64,000 nucleotides of DNA from the NCBI GenBank assembly GCA_016758965.1, contig JAEPRB010000174.1, forward strand, positions 1-64,000, read 5' to 3'. The notes beneath the pieces were generated by a model. The model was not told the DNA's origin and made no database searches. It worked only from the letters and a program-made list of their open reading frames with translations. Source of the stretch: Circinella minor (Eukaryota; Mucoromycota; Mucoromycetes; Mucorales; Lichtheimiaceae). The translations under genes were made by a program, and so were the position numbers. This document shows, piece by piece, positions 11,358-28,002 of the stretch (position 1 is the stretch's first letter; every line of letters starts with the position of its first letter).

Positions 11358-13236
11358 TATTTAATTCTTAATACGTATAAAATGATAAATGAATACTATT
11401 TAATTGAAACAAAAAAAAGAAATAAGATGACGTTTATGAAAAAAAAAAGAAGTTTAAAAAAAAGAATTGAATGAAATTTTAAAAAGGGGGTGTGGAGGGG
11501 GAGGGTTTAATAAGGGATTATTGGGTATGAACAAATTACAGGGCAAAGCAAAAAAAAAAAAAAAAAAAGGTTAAGGGGAAGAAGGGATAAAAAAAAAAAA
11601 ATGAATGCGTCGCACGGTTTTTATATTTCTTTCCAGATCAAACAAGTTCGAATTAAAGAATTGTTTAAATAAATAATATTCTTTCCACTCCCCCCCCCCA
11701 ATAATTCAAGTGGGCGTTTTTTTTTTATGTGTGTGTATGTGTGTGTGTGTGTGTCGATTCGGTGTTTAACAACATGTTTTTGTTATTGTAGATACGTACA
11801 TCGTTTATACTTTTTTTTTTGTTACGTAAAAAAACAGAACAGTTTAAATAAATTAGAAAACAGGTGATTTAAAGTTATATAAATGAATTTTTTAAGTCAT
11901 TAAGTTAAAAAAAAAAAAAAAGAAAAGATTTATAATGTTATAAGTTTAATATAAACCTTGTTTCGATCATACGTAGCGACCTATATTATTATTATTATTA
12001 CATATAAATAAATACGTAGAAAACAAAAAAAAAAAAAAAGTCCTTTTGTTGTTGTTGTTTTCAAATATATTAATAAAAGTTATCTTATTTCTAACTTAAT
12101 AACAAATTGTGCATTATGCATTATTTTATTTATTTATCGTTATATATATTACACCATATAAAAAAAAAATCTATTTAAGGAAACCATCGTGATAGTACTA
12201 TAAAAAGTATAAAAAGATATATAAATATCAATCCTGTGATACATATTACACACATACATTTTTTTTATAGTTTTATTTATATATATATATATATATATAT
12301 CTTGGAGAGACTTGATGTTTGGTTTGTTATTATTATTGTTGTTGTCAGATATATATCGTATATAATAAACAATAGTCAAAATACATTATTGTTATAAAGA
12401 ATAAAAAAGCGTAGCACATATTTATATAAACTTTATATTAAATATATTATATATATATATATATAATATCCACTTTTAGTAAAAGACACTTTTTCCCACT
12501 CTTTCCTCCCCCCCTTTTCTCCTTGTATTATATATGTAAAATGATGTGGGTAGAGAGAACTCTAATACTCAGATGCATATTGTTTTTATTTTATTTTTTT
12601 CTGCAAAAAAAGATAGATAAACATAAACCCCCCCCCTTGCATAAAAAATGGACCCCAACGAAACAATTATATATTCATTTACTAAACGTTCTAGTGAAAT
12701 GACAGTATCTTTGTTGTTCACATTGTAATTAAAACTTGAACAAAATTTCTTTTTAACTTACAAATGTATTGTTTTACCCATTAAGTGTGTTTCTTTTTTT
12801 TAAGGGTCTAAAATATTATATTAAAAAAAAAAAGCCCCTCCTCCCCCTTCAAAAATGGACTTCACACAATAAAAAAAGAATTTGTTCTCTTTTGAAAAAT
12901 GGACTTTTTTTTTCAGAAAAAAGAAAGAAAAGAAAAAAGGATTGGTTGGTTGGTTGAATTTTCAATATTTTATTCTGGGGGGGGGGGAGGAGAGGAGGAG
13001 GAAGGGTTGGGGGAGAGAGAGAGAGAGAGAAAAAGAGTGAAAGAGTGAAAAGAAGAACAATAATTCGGTTTATATTATTATTAAACCCATTTTCTCTCTT
13101 CTCTCTTTTTTTTTTTCTTTTTCCTTTCAAAACACTTACTTACTTTCCGTTATTTACTTTTTTTTTTATAACTGCGAATAAATACACACACACACACACA
13201 CACACACACATGATATAAACAAATCATCCAATCATA
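11358..13236. other. Divergent intergenic region between PPN2-like and FHA-RING genes
   Basis: 1.9 kb with no supported gene; open frames here are low-complexity. Contains a (GT)n tract near 11731-11754, (TTA)n near 11980, a (TA)n tract near 12280-12300, a GA-rich stretch near 13010-13030, several C- or G-homopolymers of 8-10 and a (CA)n tract at the right end. As the genes on both sides point away, it should hold both promoters. Confidence 0.6.
13184..13210. repeat. (CA)n microsatellite upstream of FHA-RING gene
   Basis: Perfect CA dinucleotide repeat ending 26 bases before the start codon at 13237, so probably in the 5' untranslated region. Confidence 0.85.
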
Positions 13237-15156
13237 ATGCCACGCTTTCGAAGTCTTTCAACAAATACTGCTCCATTATCACAACAACAACAACAACCTT
13301 TACCTAATCGTACTTCACCTGCTTCATCGGGAACTTCATCACCTACTTTATTAGCTCGTGGATTTAGAAGTTTACGTAGACCACGTCGTCAATCTACTTC
13401 TGTTCCTTCTTCACCTATGCCTATTCATTCTCATTCCATTCCTCAATCAGATCAACAACAACAACAACCTAATGTAATTCCTTTACAACAATATAGTTCA
13501 GCACCTATTTCAACTTCTTCTTCTTCCTCTTCCCATTCTATTTCTAGAGAAGAAGAGAATATAATATCACCTATTAATCAAGAATTACAACCTAATAATA
13601 GAACTGAATTACATTCTTCAGAACAACAACATCAAGAAGAATCAACTACGCACGGACCTCATATTAGACTTGTACCCAATGTTGGCATTAGTAATCGTTG
13701 TTTTGTTTTTGACATTATAGATCGATCTCTTGAACCAGGTGTTATACTTAAAATTGGTCGTTATAGTGATCGTAATGTTGCACCTGATCGTTTATCATTT
13801 AAAAGTAAAGTTGTAAGTCGTAGTCATGCTGAATTATGGGTTTCTTCTTCAGATAGTAATAAGGTAAAAAAAAAAAAAAAAAAAAAGTATTTTTTTTTAT
13901 TTATTTACACAATGAGGGGTATATATATATATATATGTTTCTTTGCTTTTAACTAAAACTTATTATTTGTGATGGGTTGGGGTTATATATATATGTATGT
14001 GGGGTGTGGGGGGGGGAAAGAATAGATTTATATAAGAGATGTTGGATCATCAAGTGGAACATTTGTAAATAGAACACGATTATCACCAGCAGGAGTCCGT
14101 AGTTCAGCTCAAGAAATTAAAGATGGTGATTTAATTCAATTAGGAGTAGATTATCAAGGTGGTATTGAACCAATGTATCGTGCTGTACGTATGCGTTTAG
14201 AAGTTAATAGAGAACCTACTGTATCTCATCCATTTAGTCGAGCAGCATTTCAACAATTACGTAGTCATTTATTATCGGCTGTTGCACCTGGTATGAATTC
14301 AAATCGACATGGAGAAGAAATAGTGGTAGATCATAATCCACATCATCAACCTTATCCAAATAATATTCGACAACAACAACCTCATTCCATATTATTAGAA
14401 GATCATTCAGATGATGATGATGACGATGATGATGAAGAAGTAGAAGAAGATGAAAAAGCAGCTATAAAAAGAATCAATGTTCATTCAACAACAGTTTCTT
14501 CTGCATCTCCTCATACAACAACAGTGCGCGGGTCGCCTGTAGTCAATCAATCCGATATTCAAGAATGTTGTATATGTCTATACGCTATTGCTCCTTTACA
14601 AGCTTTATTTATTGCCCCTTGTTCACATATTTTCCACTTTAAATGTTTACGACCCATCTTGTTTCAGAATTATCCAGGTTTTTCTTGTCCTATTTGTCGT
14701 ACTTATTCAGATTTGGAAGCAAGTGTAGCAGTAGAAGTAAGTGAAGTATTGGAAACATTAGGATTATCTTCTTCTGCACCACCTAAAGTGGGAGATAAAG
14801 AAAATGACATGGAAGATCAAGAACAAGAACAAGAACACCACCATCCATTACGACATTATGAAACTCTACATGGTAATGAACATGCAACAGAAATTCAACA
14901 AGGAATTATTGAAGAATCCAATCATGAACCACAAGATCATTCTATTGAAAATGTAGATCTTAATGAAAGAAGAAGAAGAAGAATAGAACAATCTTCTACA
15001 AGATCATCAAGTGAATTATCGAATCGTTCAAGACCTTCTCAAAGACATCAACAACATCCTGATGGTGGTATATTATCAACTACTTTAGTTGCTACTCCAC
15101 CTACATTTGAAGAGATGCTTACTGCTTCTAGTATGTCACCATCACATCCATCATAA
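13237..15156 (+). CDS. FHA-RING E3 ubiquitin ligase, DMA1/DMA2 type
   Basis: Two exons: 13237-13863 and 14026-15156; 1758 nt, 585 residues. Order: Gln/Ser-rich disordered N terminus; FHA domain about 142-265 with the phosphothreonine-binding features LKIGRYSD, KVVSRSHAEL and, just after the splice, DVGSSSGTFVNRTRLSPAG; acidic Asp-rich linker; C3HC4-type RING about 390-435 (CCICLYAIAPLQALFIAPC, then HIFHFKCLRPIL and CPICR); basic, Ser-rich tail. The acceptor was chosen as the AG at 14024-14025 because it restores IYIRDVGSSSG across the FHA fold, whereas nearer AGs break the frame. Known relatives, yeast Dma1/Dma2 and S. pombe dma1, act in the mitotic exit and spindle-position checkpoints; human CHFR and RNF8 share the architecture. 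The cell-cycle role is inferred from homology. Confidence 0.93.
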
Positions 15157-15612
15157 ATAAATTTTTTTACTATATAATATATACCTCTCTCTTTCTCTTT
15201 CTTTTTCACACACACACACACTCTCTTTTTTGTTTTTGTTTTTCACCTTATATTCTTTTCATTCATTATAATTTTACAAATGTATTAAATGATTTTTAAA
15301 CTACACATTAACAAACAAATAATTGTTTTTTTTTTAACTGTGTACAAATCCATTCTTTTTTAATGATATATAAAACAAACTAAAAAAAAAAAAAGAAAAG
15401 TTTGATTTGTTGGGTGAAATAATAATAATAATAATAATAAAAGGGGGATTATATATATATATATATATTATTATTATTATGAGAGATGAAAAATATGTCA
15501 AAAGAAAGTTATTATACGTAGGAAAAGAATGCATAGATGGGATAGGTGTGGAGAAAGGGAAGATGAATGTATATATATATATATAAAAGATGAGAGTATA
15601 TATAATTAAAAA
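15157..15612. other. Convergent intergenic region
   Basis: Lies between the 3' ends of the FHA-RING gene and the dehydrogenase gene. Contains short CT/CA tracts, (TAA)n near 15420-15440 and (TA)n near 15450-15470. No gene seen. Confidence 0.65.
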
Positions 15613-16792
15613 TTAATTATTATTAATAATTTGAACCTTGATAGCACCTGTTGAATAATCAGCAGCTGTTTCAAAAGCTTTAATAGCTTCCATAAAATCA
15701 AATTTATGTGTAATAAGATGATCTACTTGTAATTTTCCACTTGCCAACAAAGAAATAGCACGTGGATAAGTATGATGATATCGGAAAAGACCACGAATAT
15801 CCACTTCACGCATAGCAAAATTATTAACAGGTAACATTTGATCATTTTTGCCAACACCTACTAAACAACATGTACCAGCATCGCGTGTTGCCATAATAGC
15901 TGAACGAAAAGAAGATTCAATACCAGTACATTCAAGTGAATAATCTACACCTTCACTATCCAAAGTTAATGCACGAATATCACGCGCAATATCGACATCT
16001 GATAATTTGGGATTGACTTGATATGTATAATCAGCACCCATTTTTTCAGCATATTCCAAACGAGAAGGTTGTACATCTGTAATTATAATAGGTGAAACAC
16101 CAATCGCTTTAGCGACAGCAAGAACCATTAAACCAATTGGACCACAACCAGTAATTAATAAAGAACGACCAAAGGATGCACCTACACGTTCGACAGCAGC
16201 AATAGCAACACTTAAAGGTTCAAGTAAAGCTCCTTGTTCATAAGTAATATTTTCAGGTAATTTATGAAGCCAACGTGAAGGATGGGTAATATATTTGGCC
16301 AATAAACCATCATAAGGTGGTGTAGATTTAAATAAAACTGTTGGACATAAATGATATCTACCACTCATGCATTGATTACACTTGGAACATGGAATACCAC
16401 TAAAAAAAAAAAACCATATATTTTTAGTATACGTACATTATAAAAGTGAATAAATAAATAGATACATATACATACGCTTCAATAGCCACTCGATCACCTA
16501 CTCTCAAATCAGTAACATCTGGAGCAACAGCAGTGACAATACCAGCACTTTCATGACCAAGAAGTTGAGGTTTAGTTACAGGAAAAATACCAATTTCACC
16601 ATATTTCCAAAGATGTACATCTGAACCACAAATACCCGTTGCTTTCACTTGAACTTGTACTTCACCAGGACCAGGTGTTGGAATAGGTAATTCTACAATT
16701 TGAAGATCATTGATCTTATTAAGTAATACACCATAATTATTTTGTGGTTCTTCTTGTTGATGATGTTCAATAGGTTGATGCGTTGATGCCAT
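15613..16792 (-). CDS. Zinc-dependent polyol dehydrogenase (sorbitol/xylitol type)
   Basis: Two exons: 16792-16476 and 16399-15613; 1104 nt, 367 residues. Medium-chain dehydrogenase/reductase fold. Catalytic zinc ligands: C55 in GICGSDVH, H80-E81 in LLGHESAG. Structural zinc cysteines are complete: C110, C113, C116 and C124 (CSKCNQC, then RYHLC), sitting right after the single intron. Rossmann motif [10 protein letters not shown], followed by the Asp-containing [12 protein letters not shown] that favours NAD over NADP. The set [21 protein letters not shown] and FRYHHTYP is typical of sorbitol or xylitol dehydrogenases. Expected reaction: NAD-dependent oxidation of a polyol (sorbitol to fructose or xylitol to xylulose) in the cytosol. 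Exact substrate cannot be read from sequence. Confidence 0.92.
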
Positions 16793-17192
16793 TATACGTA
16801 TTTTATTATAAGTAAAAAAAAAAAAAAAAAAAAAAGAATATTAAAAAAAAACAAAGAATGAAGAAAAGAGAGGAGAATATTCTTTTTTTTTTTTTTTCTG
16901 TTGATTTAAATAAGTTTTTTTTTTCATCGTTTTTTTTTTTTGTGTTGCATTATAAAAAAAAGAAATGGACCAATAGGATAAATTTTAACTTTTTACTTTC
17001 TAAATGGAGTATTTTCAATGTCCTCCCCCCCAAATGAACCTCTCTCCCTCTTTTTTTAACCAATCATTTACCTCTCTCTCTCTCTCTTGTACACCCCACA
17101 TTTTTTTAAACAACTCATTCCTTCCCCCAGATTATATAGGTAAATCATTTATGAAAGTTTTTTTTATTATAAATTTGCATAAAAATAAATTA
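16793..17192. other. Intergenic gap between dehydrogenase start and TRM4 stop
   Basis: Upstream region of the minus-strand dehydrogenase gene and 3' flank of the minus-strand TRM4 gene. Long A and T runs, CT-rich patches. The 77-codon plus-strand frame near 17004 is CT/T-biased and overlaps the TRM4 terminal exon, so it is not called. Confidence 0.6.
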
Positions 17193-21288
<4,096 letters not shown>

Positions 21289-22377
21289 TGGTTTTTGAAA
21301 TTTTTGGATTTAAAAAAAATAAAAAATAAAGTGATCTCAAAAAAAAAAAAAATTTCGCGAGATTTTTTTTTGACAACAAAAAAACCGGAGTCTAACTTTT
21401 CTGCATTGGTAAAATAGATGAACAAAATGATGTATAGATATATAACTTCGGTTTAATACTATATTATAGGTAAAATAAGATAGTGGTCTATAAAATCTAA
21501 TAGGATAATAATTACTGTTTTCAAGATAACCCATTCTTTACATTTTTATATCTAGTATAACATTACGTATCTTCTTTAATACAAGAATTATTATTCTAGT
21601 TATTGTTCCTAATCTCTTTTTTTTTTTTGGTATAAGATTATGAGTTACTATTTTTTTTCTTTTGCTACTTCAATATTTAATTTCTTGACAAAACCTACGT
21701 ACATTACTAAATTACATATAGAATAATCATATTCTTTCCTTCTTTCTTTTTTTAACTCCTAAATAAATAATCATAGAAACTTGTTAAGATCAAATGAACT
21801 ATAAAAGAATGAATACGTATATTACTATTTAGATACCATATACTTATTTTGCTTTTAAAGAAATTTATGGATTAAAACAACAAATATAGCCGCCCCCCCC
21901 CTCTTCTCCCCACTTTCCCCCCTTTAAGAATGAATGAATAGCATTACTCATACTTTAAAAATACGACTTGCTTAAATCATTCAAAAAAAAAATGATTTAT
22001 TTGATAATGGAATCCTGTGAAAAGTAAAACTCGGGTACATAGCAACAATCATATCCAATCAGAGTAGGACAGCGTTCCAGTTCACTTGAAATTTTTTCTG
22101 AAATTGTCAAATTTATTATTTATGCAACTCATAAAAGTAAAAAAAAAAAAGCGTTTGTTTTGATTTTTTGTAAAAAGAATATCTATTAATGATTATGATT
22201 AATTTCATACGTTAAAAAAAAAAAAAAACTATGGTCATCTTATGTTTTTGGGATATAATAGCGCGTGATGGAATAGCTAAAGCAAAAAAAAAAAAAAAAA
22301 AAAAAATACTCAAAGTAAAAACCCCGCAATAGGATTGTCATTTACTTTTTTTTTTAGTGGTCTTTTTACACACTCAC

Positions 22378-22412
<35 letters not shown>

Positions 22413-22429
22413 CAATATAATACACTCCC
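21289..22429. other. Divergent intergenic region between TRM4 and UNC50
   Basis: 1.1 kb between two genes pointing away from each other. Contains many A/T homopolymers and a poly-A run of about 30 just before the UNC50 start. No gene is supported; the small minus-strand frames near 21192-21534 are A/T-driven and overlap the TRM4 first exon. Confidence 0.6.
22379..22409. repeat. Poly-A tract of about 30
   Basis: The longest A homopolymer in the window, 21 bases upstream of the UNC50 start codon. It could act as a nucleosome-excluding promoter element, which is known of poly(dA:dT) tracts in fungi; the role here is inferred. Confidence 0.8.
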
Positions 22430-22776
22430 ATGTCGTTATTACCCACTAGTAATACTTATGCATCATCATTTGACGGTTCTCGTAGACAACGACGTAGTTC
22501 TCGTTCAGTTCCTTTAATAATTCGAAGAATATTCCGTTTTCCACAAATGGACTTTGAGGTTTCCCAACTTTTTTTTTTATCTTTTAAAGAATGCTTTTTT
22601 TTTTTTCTTTTAATTGATATATACTTATATTTTATATTTTTACATACTATTTAATAGTTTGCATTATGGCAGATGGGATATTTGATTATTGCACCAAGAC
22701 GAGTGTAAGTTTTTTTTTTTTTTCTTTTAAAAAAAAATATTATTATTATTATTGTAATGAAATAAAATAATCTAAC

Positions 22777-22821
<45 letters not shown>

Positions 22822-23831
22822 CCAGGTACCGAAATATATATTATCATAAACGTATGTCTTTTCCATTCTTGAAAAAAATCAGTATAAACACATTTGTTCA
22901 ATGAAAAGCCAAAAAAAAAAAAAAAAACTGACACCAAAATATATGCATTATACATTATATAAAATAAATGGTTTTTTAATTGAATTTGTACTAGAAACAA
23001 AAAATCAATGGGCACGAGACGATCCAGCATTCTTAGTTTTATTAGCGTCACTTTTATGCGGTAAAGATATTGATTATAGTTTTGTTAGCTTTTAGGTTGC
23101 TTTTTTTTTTGTATATGATTATGGGTGTAAATTTATGCTGATTTTTTTTTTGGTTTTAATTATATAGTATCTGCGGTTGCATGGGGACTTGTATATGGAT
23201 TAGGAATGATTGGTATATTACGTGCAATGCTATTTATGGTATTTGTAGATTTCTTACTAGTAGGATCATTAGTGGCAACATTTTCTTGGTATGTGTACAA
23301 AAAAAAAAAAGGATAAATGGAAACAAAAGAGATATATTAATATATATATATATATATATTATAGGTTCGTAACGAATCGATTCTTGACACATAATCATAT
23401 GGCACATGCAGTGGATCAAAATGTAGAATGGGCATATGCATTTGATGTTCATTGTAATTCATTTTTCCCGGTATTTCTTATTTTATATCTTCTTCAATTC
23501 TTTTTCATGCCATTATTACAACGTAGCAATTGGATATCACTTTTTGTTGGCAACACAATGTATTTTACTTCCATCATTTGGTATATTTATGGTACTTTTC
23601 TTGGATTTAATGGTAAGTTTATATAATATAGAAATAAAAATTGGAGGGGGGGGGGAAGATTTTAACATGAATACTAATATATATACATATAAATATATAT
23701 AACTAGCATTACCATTTCTCGTACATACTGAACTTTTCTTGTATCCAATTGTTATTTGTGTTATCCTTTATATTGCATCATTATTTGGACTTAATATCAG
23801 TCAAAGTGTCTTATCAATTTACTTTGGTTAA
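22430..23831 (+). CDS. GMH1: UNC-50/GMH1 family Golgi membrane protein
   Basis: Seven exons: 22430-22558, 22658-22704, 22826-22851, 22995-23060, 23168-23288, 23365-23612, 23707-23831; 762 nt, 253 residues. After a Ser/Arg-rich N terminus the family block is clear: IIRRIFRFPQMDFEFALWQM, PRRVYRNIYYHKRQTKNQW, ARDDPAFLVLLASLL. Five hydrophobic segments follow, with HAVDQNVEWAYAFDVHCNSF between them. Yeast Gmh1 is an early-Golgi protein that binds the Arf exchange factors Gea1/Gea2, and animal UNC-50 supports receptor trafficking; a Golgi role here is inferred from the family. Exon 3 is only 26 nt, and several introns are padded with A/T runs. First of three tandem plus-strand genes. Confidence 0.94.
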
Positions 23832-24100
23832 TCCACTTTATTTTTATTTTAAATTATGATTAATAATACCTTATTACTATTGTTATTGTTTTATGTAAAC
23901 AAATAATAATAAACTCTAAATATATATATATATATATATATATATACAAAATTCATATAGAAATCTTAAAAAAAAAAAATACCTTCCTTATTTAAGTAAT
24001 TTTTTTTTATATACATATAAAAAAAAAAGCGCAGCTTTTTCTTTCTTTCTTTCTTTTTTTCTTGTATTTTCTTCTTTAAATATTTAGATTTCGATCGATC

Positions 24101-25677
24101 ATGCGATTTCGTGCTAATCTCATTAATCCAGTTGGTCTCGGGAGTATGTGAATAAATAACATTTTCTAATTGTTTTCCCTTTTTCCAAAAGAAATGAATT
24201 ACAATTTTTTTTTAACTTATTGTTTCTATTATAGAGATCGCGTTGACACTTGAAAAATTTGGATCGACGTGTATTTTATCAGTAGGAATGGATAGTGTAC
24301 GAATTATTAAATATTCAGATAATGATGGTAGCATGCAAGCTTGGACGTACGTATATTAAATAATTATTTATTAATTATATAATACAAAAAGTTTTTATTT
24401 TGTATAACTAACTTGAGAAAGATCAACAAAATAATAGTAAAGCAGAACCGGTAAATTGGAATTTTTTTTTTTTATATATATAACCTTATTAGCTAAACAT
24501 AATTCATATAACAAACCTATATCTTAAATAACATTTTATTTATTAATATGATGTAATATAGTCATCTTTATTTTCCAATTATCGAGTTGAAAGTACAAAT
24601 AATAATGAAATCAATATGACAGTAGTCACTGATGATTTATTACGTGCAACACGAGCTGCACAACAATCCACTGATATCCGTATTCAACTACGTAAAAAAC
24701 GGGATCAACCTATATTAGATTGGAGTATGGTATCCGAGGTAAATCATACATTATTACCATGACAATTTGAATAGAACATCTTTATTTATTATTTATTTAT
24801 TTTTTTGTTACTATGACATTTAAATTTATAATATTATGTAGAATAGAGTTGGATCTACATGTATCATTGGTCAAGAAATTAGTGTTACCATCATTCCTCC
24901 TGAAAGAATGCGACATATTAAAGAACCTGCAATAGCAGCTACACCTGATGTAAATAATAAATAATTGGGGGGAATTGAGGAAAATTATCTTTTATTAACA
25001 GAAATCAGTTTTTTTTTTTTTATGAATGCATAAATGAATTTTTTTTTTTTAGGCTTATATATTATTACCAAGTTTACATAATTTGAAAAATGTAGCTGGA
25101 AGATTAAAATCAATGGGAAAATATTTGACTTTATCAGCAAATATGGCAGGCGTTTTTAAATTGTCAGTAGAAACTGAATTAGTTCAATGTGAAACTATTT
25201 ATCGACATTTAGAAAACCCACAACTAGGTAAATAAATAAAATTGGGAGGGGGAGGGAATACCATGTTTTTTTTTTTATTTTTATTATTCTTATTATTATT
25301 GACTTGGGAATTTATTATTACTATTATTATTATTAGCCGGGCATGAACTTCCAGAAGATATAGAAAGCTTTGCTTCAGTTAAAATTTCTACAGATAACTT
25401 TGTTAATTTTCTTAATAGCTATCATTTAGAACCTCAAAATGTTATTTGTTGTAAGTTTAATTTTTTATTTTGGTATTTAATCTATAAAACAATTTAAAAT
25501 TCAACTTTTTCTTTTATAGCTTTGACAGATGAACTTCAAGTAGCTTTCTATTTATATGTAAACATCGATGCCTATCGATCAAGAACTGGAGATGAACCAC
25601 CACCACCACGAGTTACCACTCATAGTAATCAACCACGGACTATTATGACTTGTCATATTCCTGTATATTATGATTGA
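24101..25677 (+). CDS. HUS1: DNA damage checkpoint clamp subunit HUS1
   Basis: Seven exons: 24101-24143, 24235-24350, 24562-24738, 24842-24949, 25053-25227, 25337-25450, 25520-25677; 891 nt, 296 residues (human HUS1 has 280). Subunit of the nuclear 9-1-1 (Rad9-Hus1-Rad1) clamp loaded at damaged DNA. Recognised by MRFRANLINPVGLGKIALTL at the N terminus, LFSNYRVES in the first half, and LKSMGKYLTLSANMAGVFKL plus LTDELQVAFYLYV in the second, matching the two PCNA-like domains. The second donor is read as GTATAT after TAC (24351), because the nearer GTACGT breaks the frame. Lies 269 bases after UNC50 and 165 before HOT13, in the same direction. Confidence 0.93.
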
Positions 25678-25842
25678 TTTTCTATATTATGACAGAAACA
25701 CTCCTTTTCCAATCTATCCCCGAACACATATATATATATAAAAAAAAAAAAAAAAAGTAAACTCCCTTCTTTCTCTTTCTTTTTTTTTTCTTTTCTAACT
25801 TTCACTTCATCATTAAAAATATACCCCTTCTCATCTTAAACA

Positions 25843-26551
25843 ATGTGCAAACACATTATTAACGTTCAGGTACACTTAATCACTTTATTAATAAAAGAAA
25901 AAAAAATTTGTATTATTCTTATTCTCTTTTTCTCTTTTTCTCTTTTTTTAATAAGTGAATGAAAAACAAAAAACAAAAATTGAAAATAATAGGTTGCTAT
26001 TAGAGCTCAATGTTGTCGACGATGGTTCGATTGTTCTGAATGTCATGCTGAAGTTTCAGATCATCCTTTACGAAGAACAGACGAGATGGTATTTGCTTGT
26101 AAAAAATGTAAAAAAGCATTCCGAAAAGACATGCGGTTAGTATACAAAAAAAAAAGAATGAATTGTTCGCAAAAAAAAAAAAAATGTACACTTGTTTTTT
26201 TTTTTTCTATAGTATTTATTTATTTTATTTATTATGATAGTGATTATGAAGAAGAAGATGAATATTGTCCTCACTGTGATAATCATTATGTTCTTGAAGC
26301 TATAACACCTGAACCTCAAGTAGGTATTGAAACAGGTGATTTACGTATTGATAGCAGGTAAATAATAGTTTGTTTTTTTTATATATATTTGTGTTTGGAT
26401 ATATTTGATTTGATTTATAAAGTTTTTTGATTGAATAACCTTGTTCATTATAATTACAATGATAAATAGAGTTGTAAAGGATTCTCGAATGAAATTAAAA
26501 ACCGATCCAAAGAGTATGTTCGACCTCGATGTCTCCGAAATGATGGGTTAG
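25843..26551 (+). CDS. HOT13: CHY zinc-finger protein HOT13 (helper of Tim)
   Basis: Four exons: 25843-25869, 25993-26135, 26241-26357, 26470-26551; 369 nt, 122 residues. Compact CHY-type zinc finger: CKH at the very start, VAIRAQCCRRWFDCSECHAE, DHPLRR, ACKKCKKAFRKD and EYCPHCDNHYV supply the Cys/His ligands. Yeast Hot13 (about 116 residues) sits in the mitochondrial intermembrane space, where it keeps zinc off small Tim proteins and Mia40 and helps Mia40 reoxidation. Size, finger order and lack of a cleavable presequence all fit. Exon 1 is only nine codons. Some CHY proteins are ubiquitin ligases with an added RING, absent here. Confidence 0.92.
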
Positions 26552-27204
26552 AAAGGAAGGAAAGGAAGAAATTGTAAAAGTAATTGTTCATTAGTAACAG
26601 TGAATACATTTAATAATAAATTAACTTTAGATACATATATAAAAAAAAAAAAAAAAAGATTCATTGGAATGATGTCTTGATTTATTATTATATATTAGAT
26701 TTTTTTTTTGTTTGAAGTGAATTATAATGGAGTATATTTGAATGCTAGTTTTTCTAATTATATATTTTTCTTCCATCGAACATATAATGATATTTCTTTA
26801 TTTTGATTTTAAATATTGGTTGTTGTAGATTTGTCTATGACACCGTGATTTTTTTTTCTCTCTTAATTCTATCAATCATTGATATTTGTTGATATTACTA
26901 ATATAGTCAGCAAGTCCCGGTAACAAGGAAAGTTCACCCTAGTACATACAACTTGTGAATAATTGTAAAACTTTTTACATTTTCGTTCTATGTAGCTTTC
27001 TTTTTCTTTTATTTATTATATACCAAATTCCACAATAATAATAATAATACAACTCTACAACAATGATCGTAACTCATACTAGTCAATAATAAACTCGTTG
27101 CCATGATGGGCGACAAAAAAAAAAAGAACCTCTCAGTTTCACTTTAACAGAAATGAAAGAGAGGGATTTATTTGGTGTAATACAAGTGAGGAAAATTTTA
27201 TATA
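26552..27204. other. Intergenic gap before pogo-like element
   Basis: 3' flank of HOT13. AT-rich with A/T runs and an AAT repeat near 27036-27050. No gene seen; ends at the TA dinucleotide duplicated by the element at 27205. Confidence 0.6.
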
Positions 27205-28000
27205 CAGTCACCGCTCGCTATAACGATATTCGATATAACGATATTTCGATATAACGATAGGGTTTTGGAGTACAAGACAGATTAAGCAGGGAAATATCGT
27301 TAATTTTATATAACGATATCCGATAGGGTTTTGGCAAAAATATCGTTATATCGAGCGGACAAATAACATCTTTGTTTTTTTAAAAAGGAAATAATACTAG
27401 TTTGTTGGGCATTTTTTTATGTTCTAACTTTAGTTAAACATTTTTGTCAAGTCTTAATAATTTGAATATCGAATTTATCTTCTTCAGGCACCATCTTTTC
27501 CAAAAAAAAAGGAAGCAAGTGATATTCTGCTTCTGCTTCTTTCTTATAAAAATTAGATTTGTTTTTCCCCAATTATGCTTGTCTAACTTTTTCTTTGTCA
27601 ATTGGCATGGATTTGTAAATAATAATACGTAGACAGTTTTTGATGCTTATCATAATATGATACTCGCATTTTTTTTCTTATAGACGATCAGAATTAATTA
27701 TATGTGATCATGCAGTCGCAATTCATTTAGAAGTAATAAGACAAGGAATATTTAATAAAGAAAACTATACAAAAAATAAGAACTGTTTTATTTTTATAGC
27801 TTATTTTTAGTATGGACAATATAGAAGTTCTAGAGTTTAGTCTTTTTACAAGACATATAGATACAAATAAGGCCAAGTACATATGGATGCCATTTTATCC
27901 GATCATTATAACTCAGGTCAAGAATTCGATATAACGATAATTCGATATAACGATAGACTTTTGGTCTGACGGGGTGTATCGTTATATCGAGCGGTGACTG
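27205..28000. mobile_element. Non-autonomous pogo/Fot1-like DNA transposon, complete copy
   Basis: A 796-bp element bounded by TA on both sides (27203-27204 and 28001-28002), the target duplication of Tc1/mariner-type transposons. The termini are inverted repeats: the left begins CAGTCACCGCTCGCTATAA, the right (reverse complement) reads CAGTCACCGCTCGATATAA, one mismatch in the first 20. Just inside, the unit TCGATATAACGATA is repeated three times at the left and twice at the right, and one inverted copy lies at about 27335-27358. TIRs of this type (CAGT..CC.CTCG.TATAACG) are characteristic of the pogo/Fot1 branch in fungi. No full transposase is present. An internal open stretch at about 27680-27780 (ICDHAVAIHLEVIRQGIFN) is conserved in the second copy at 36207. 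Confidence 0.8.
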
Positions 28001-28002
28001 TA

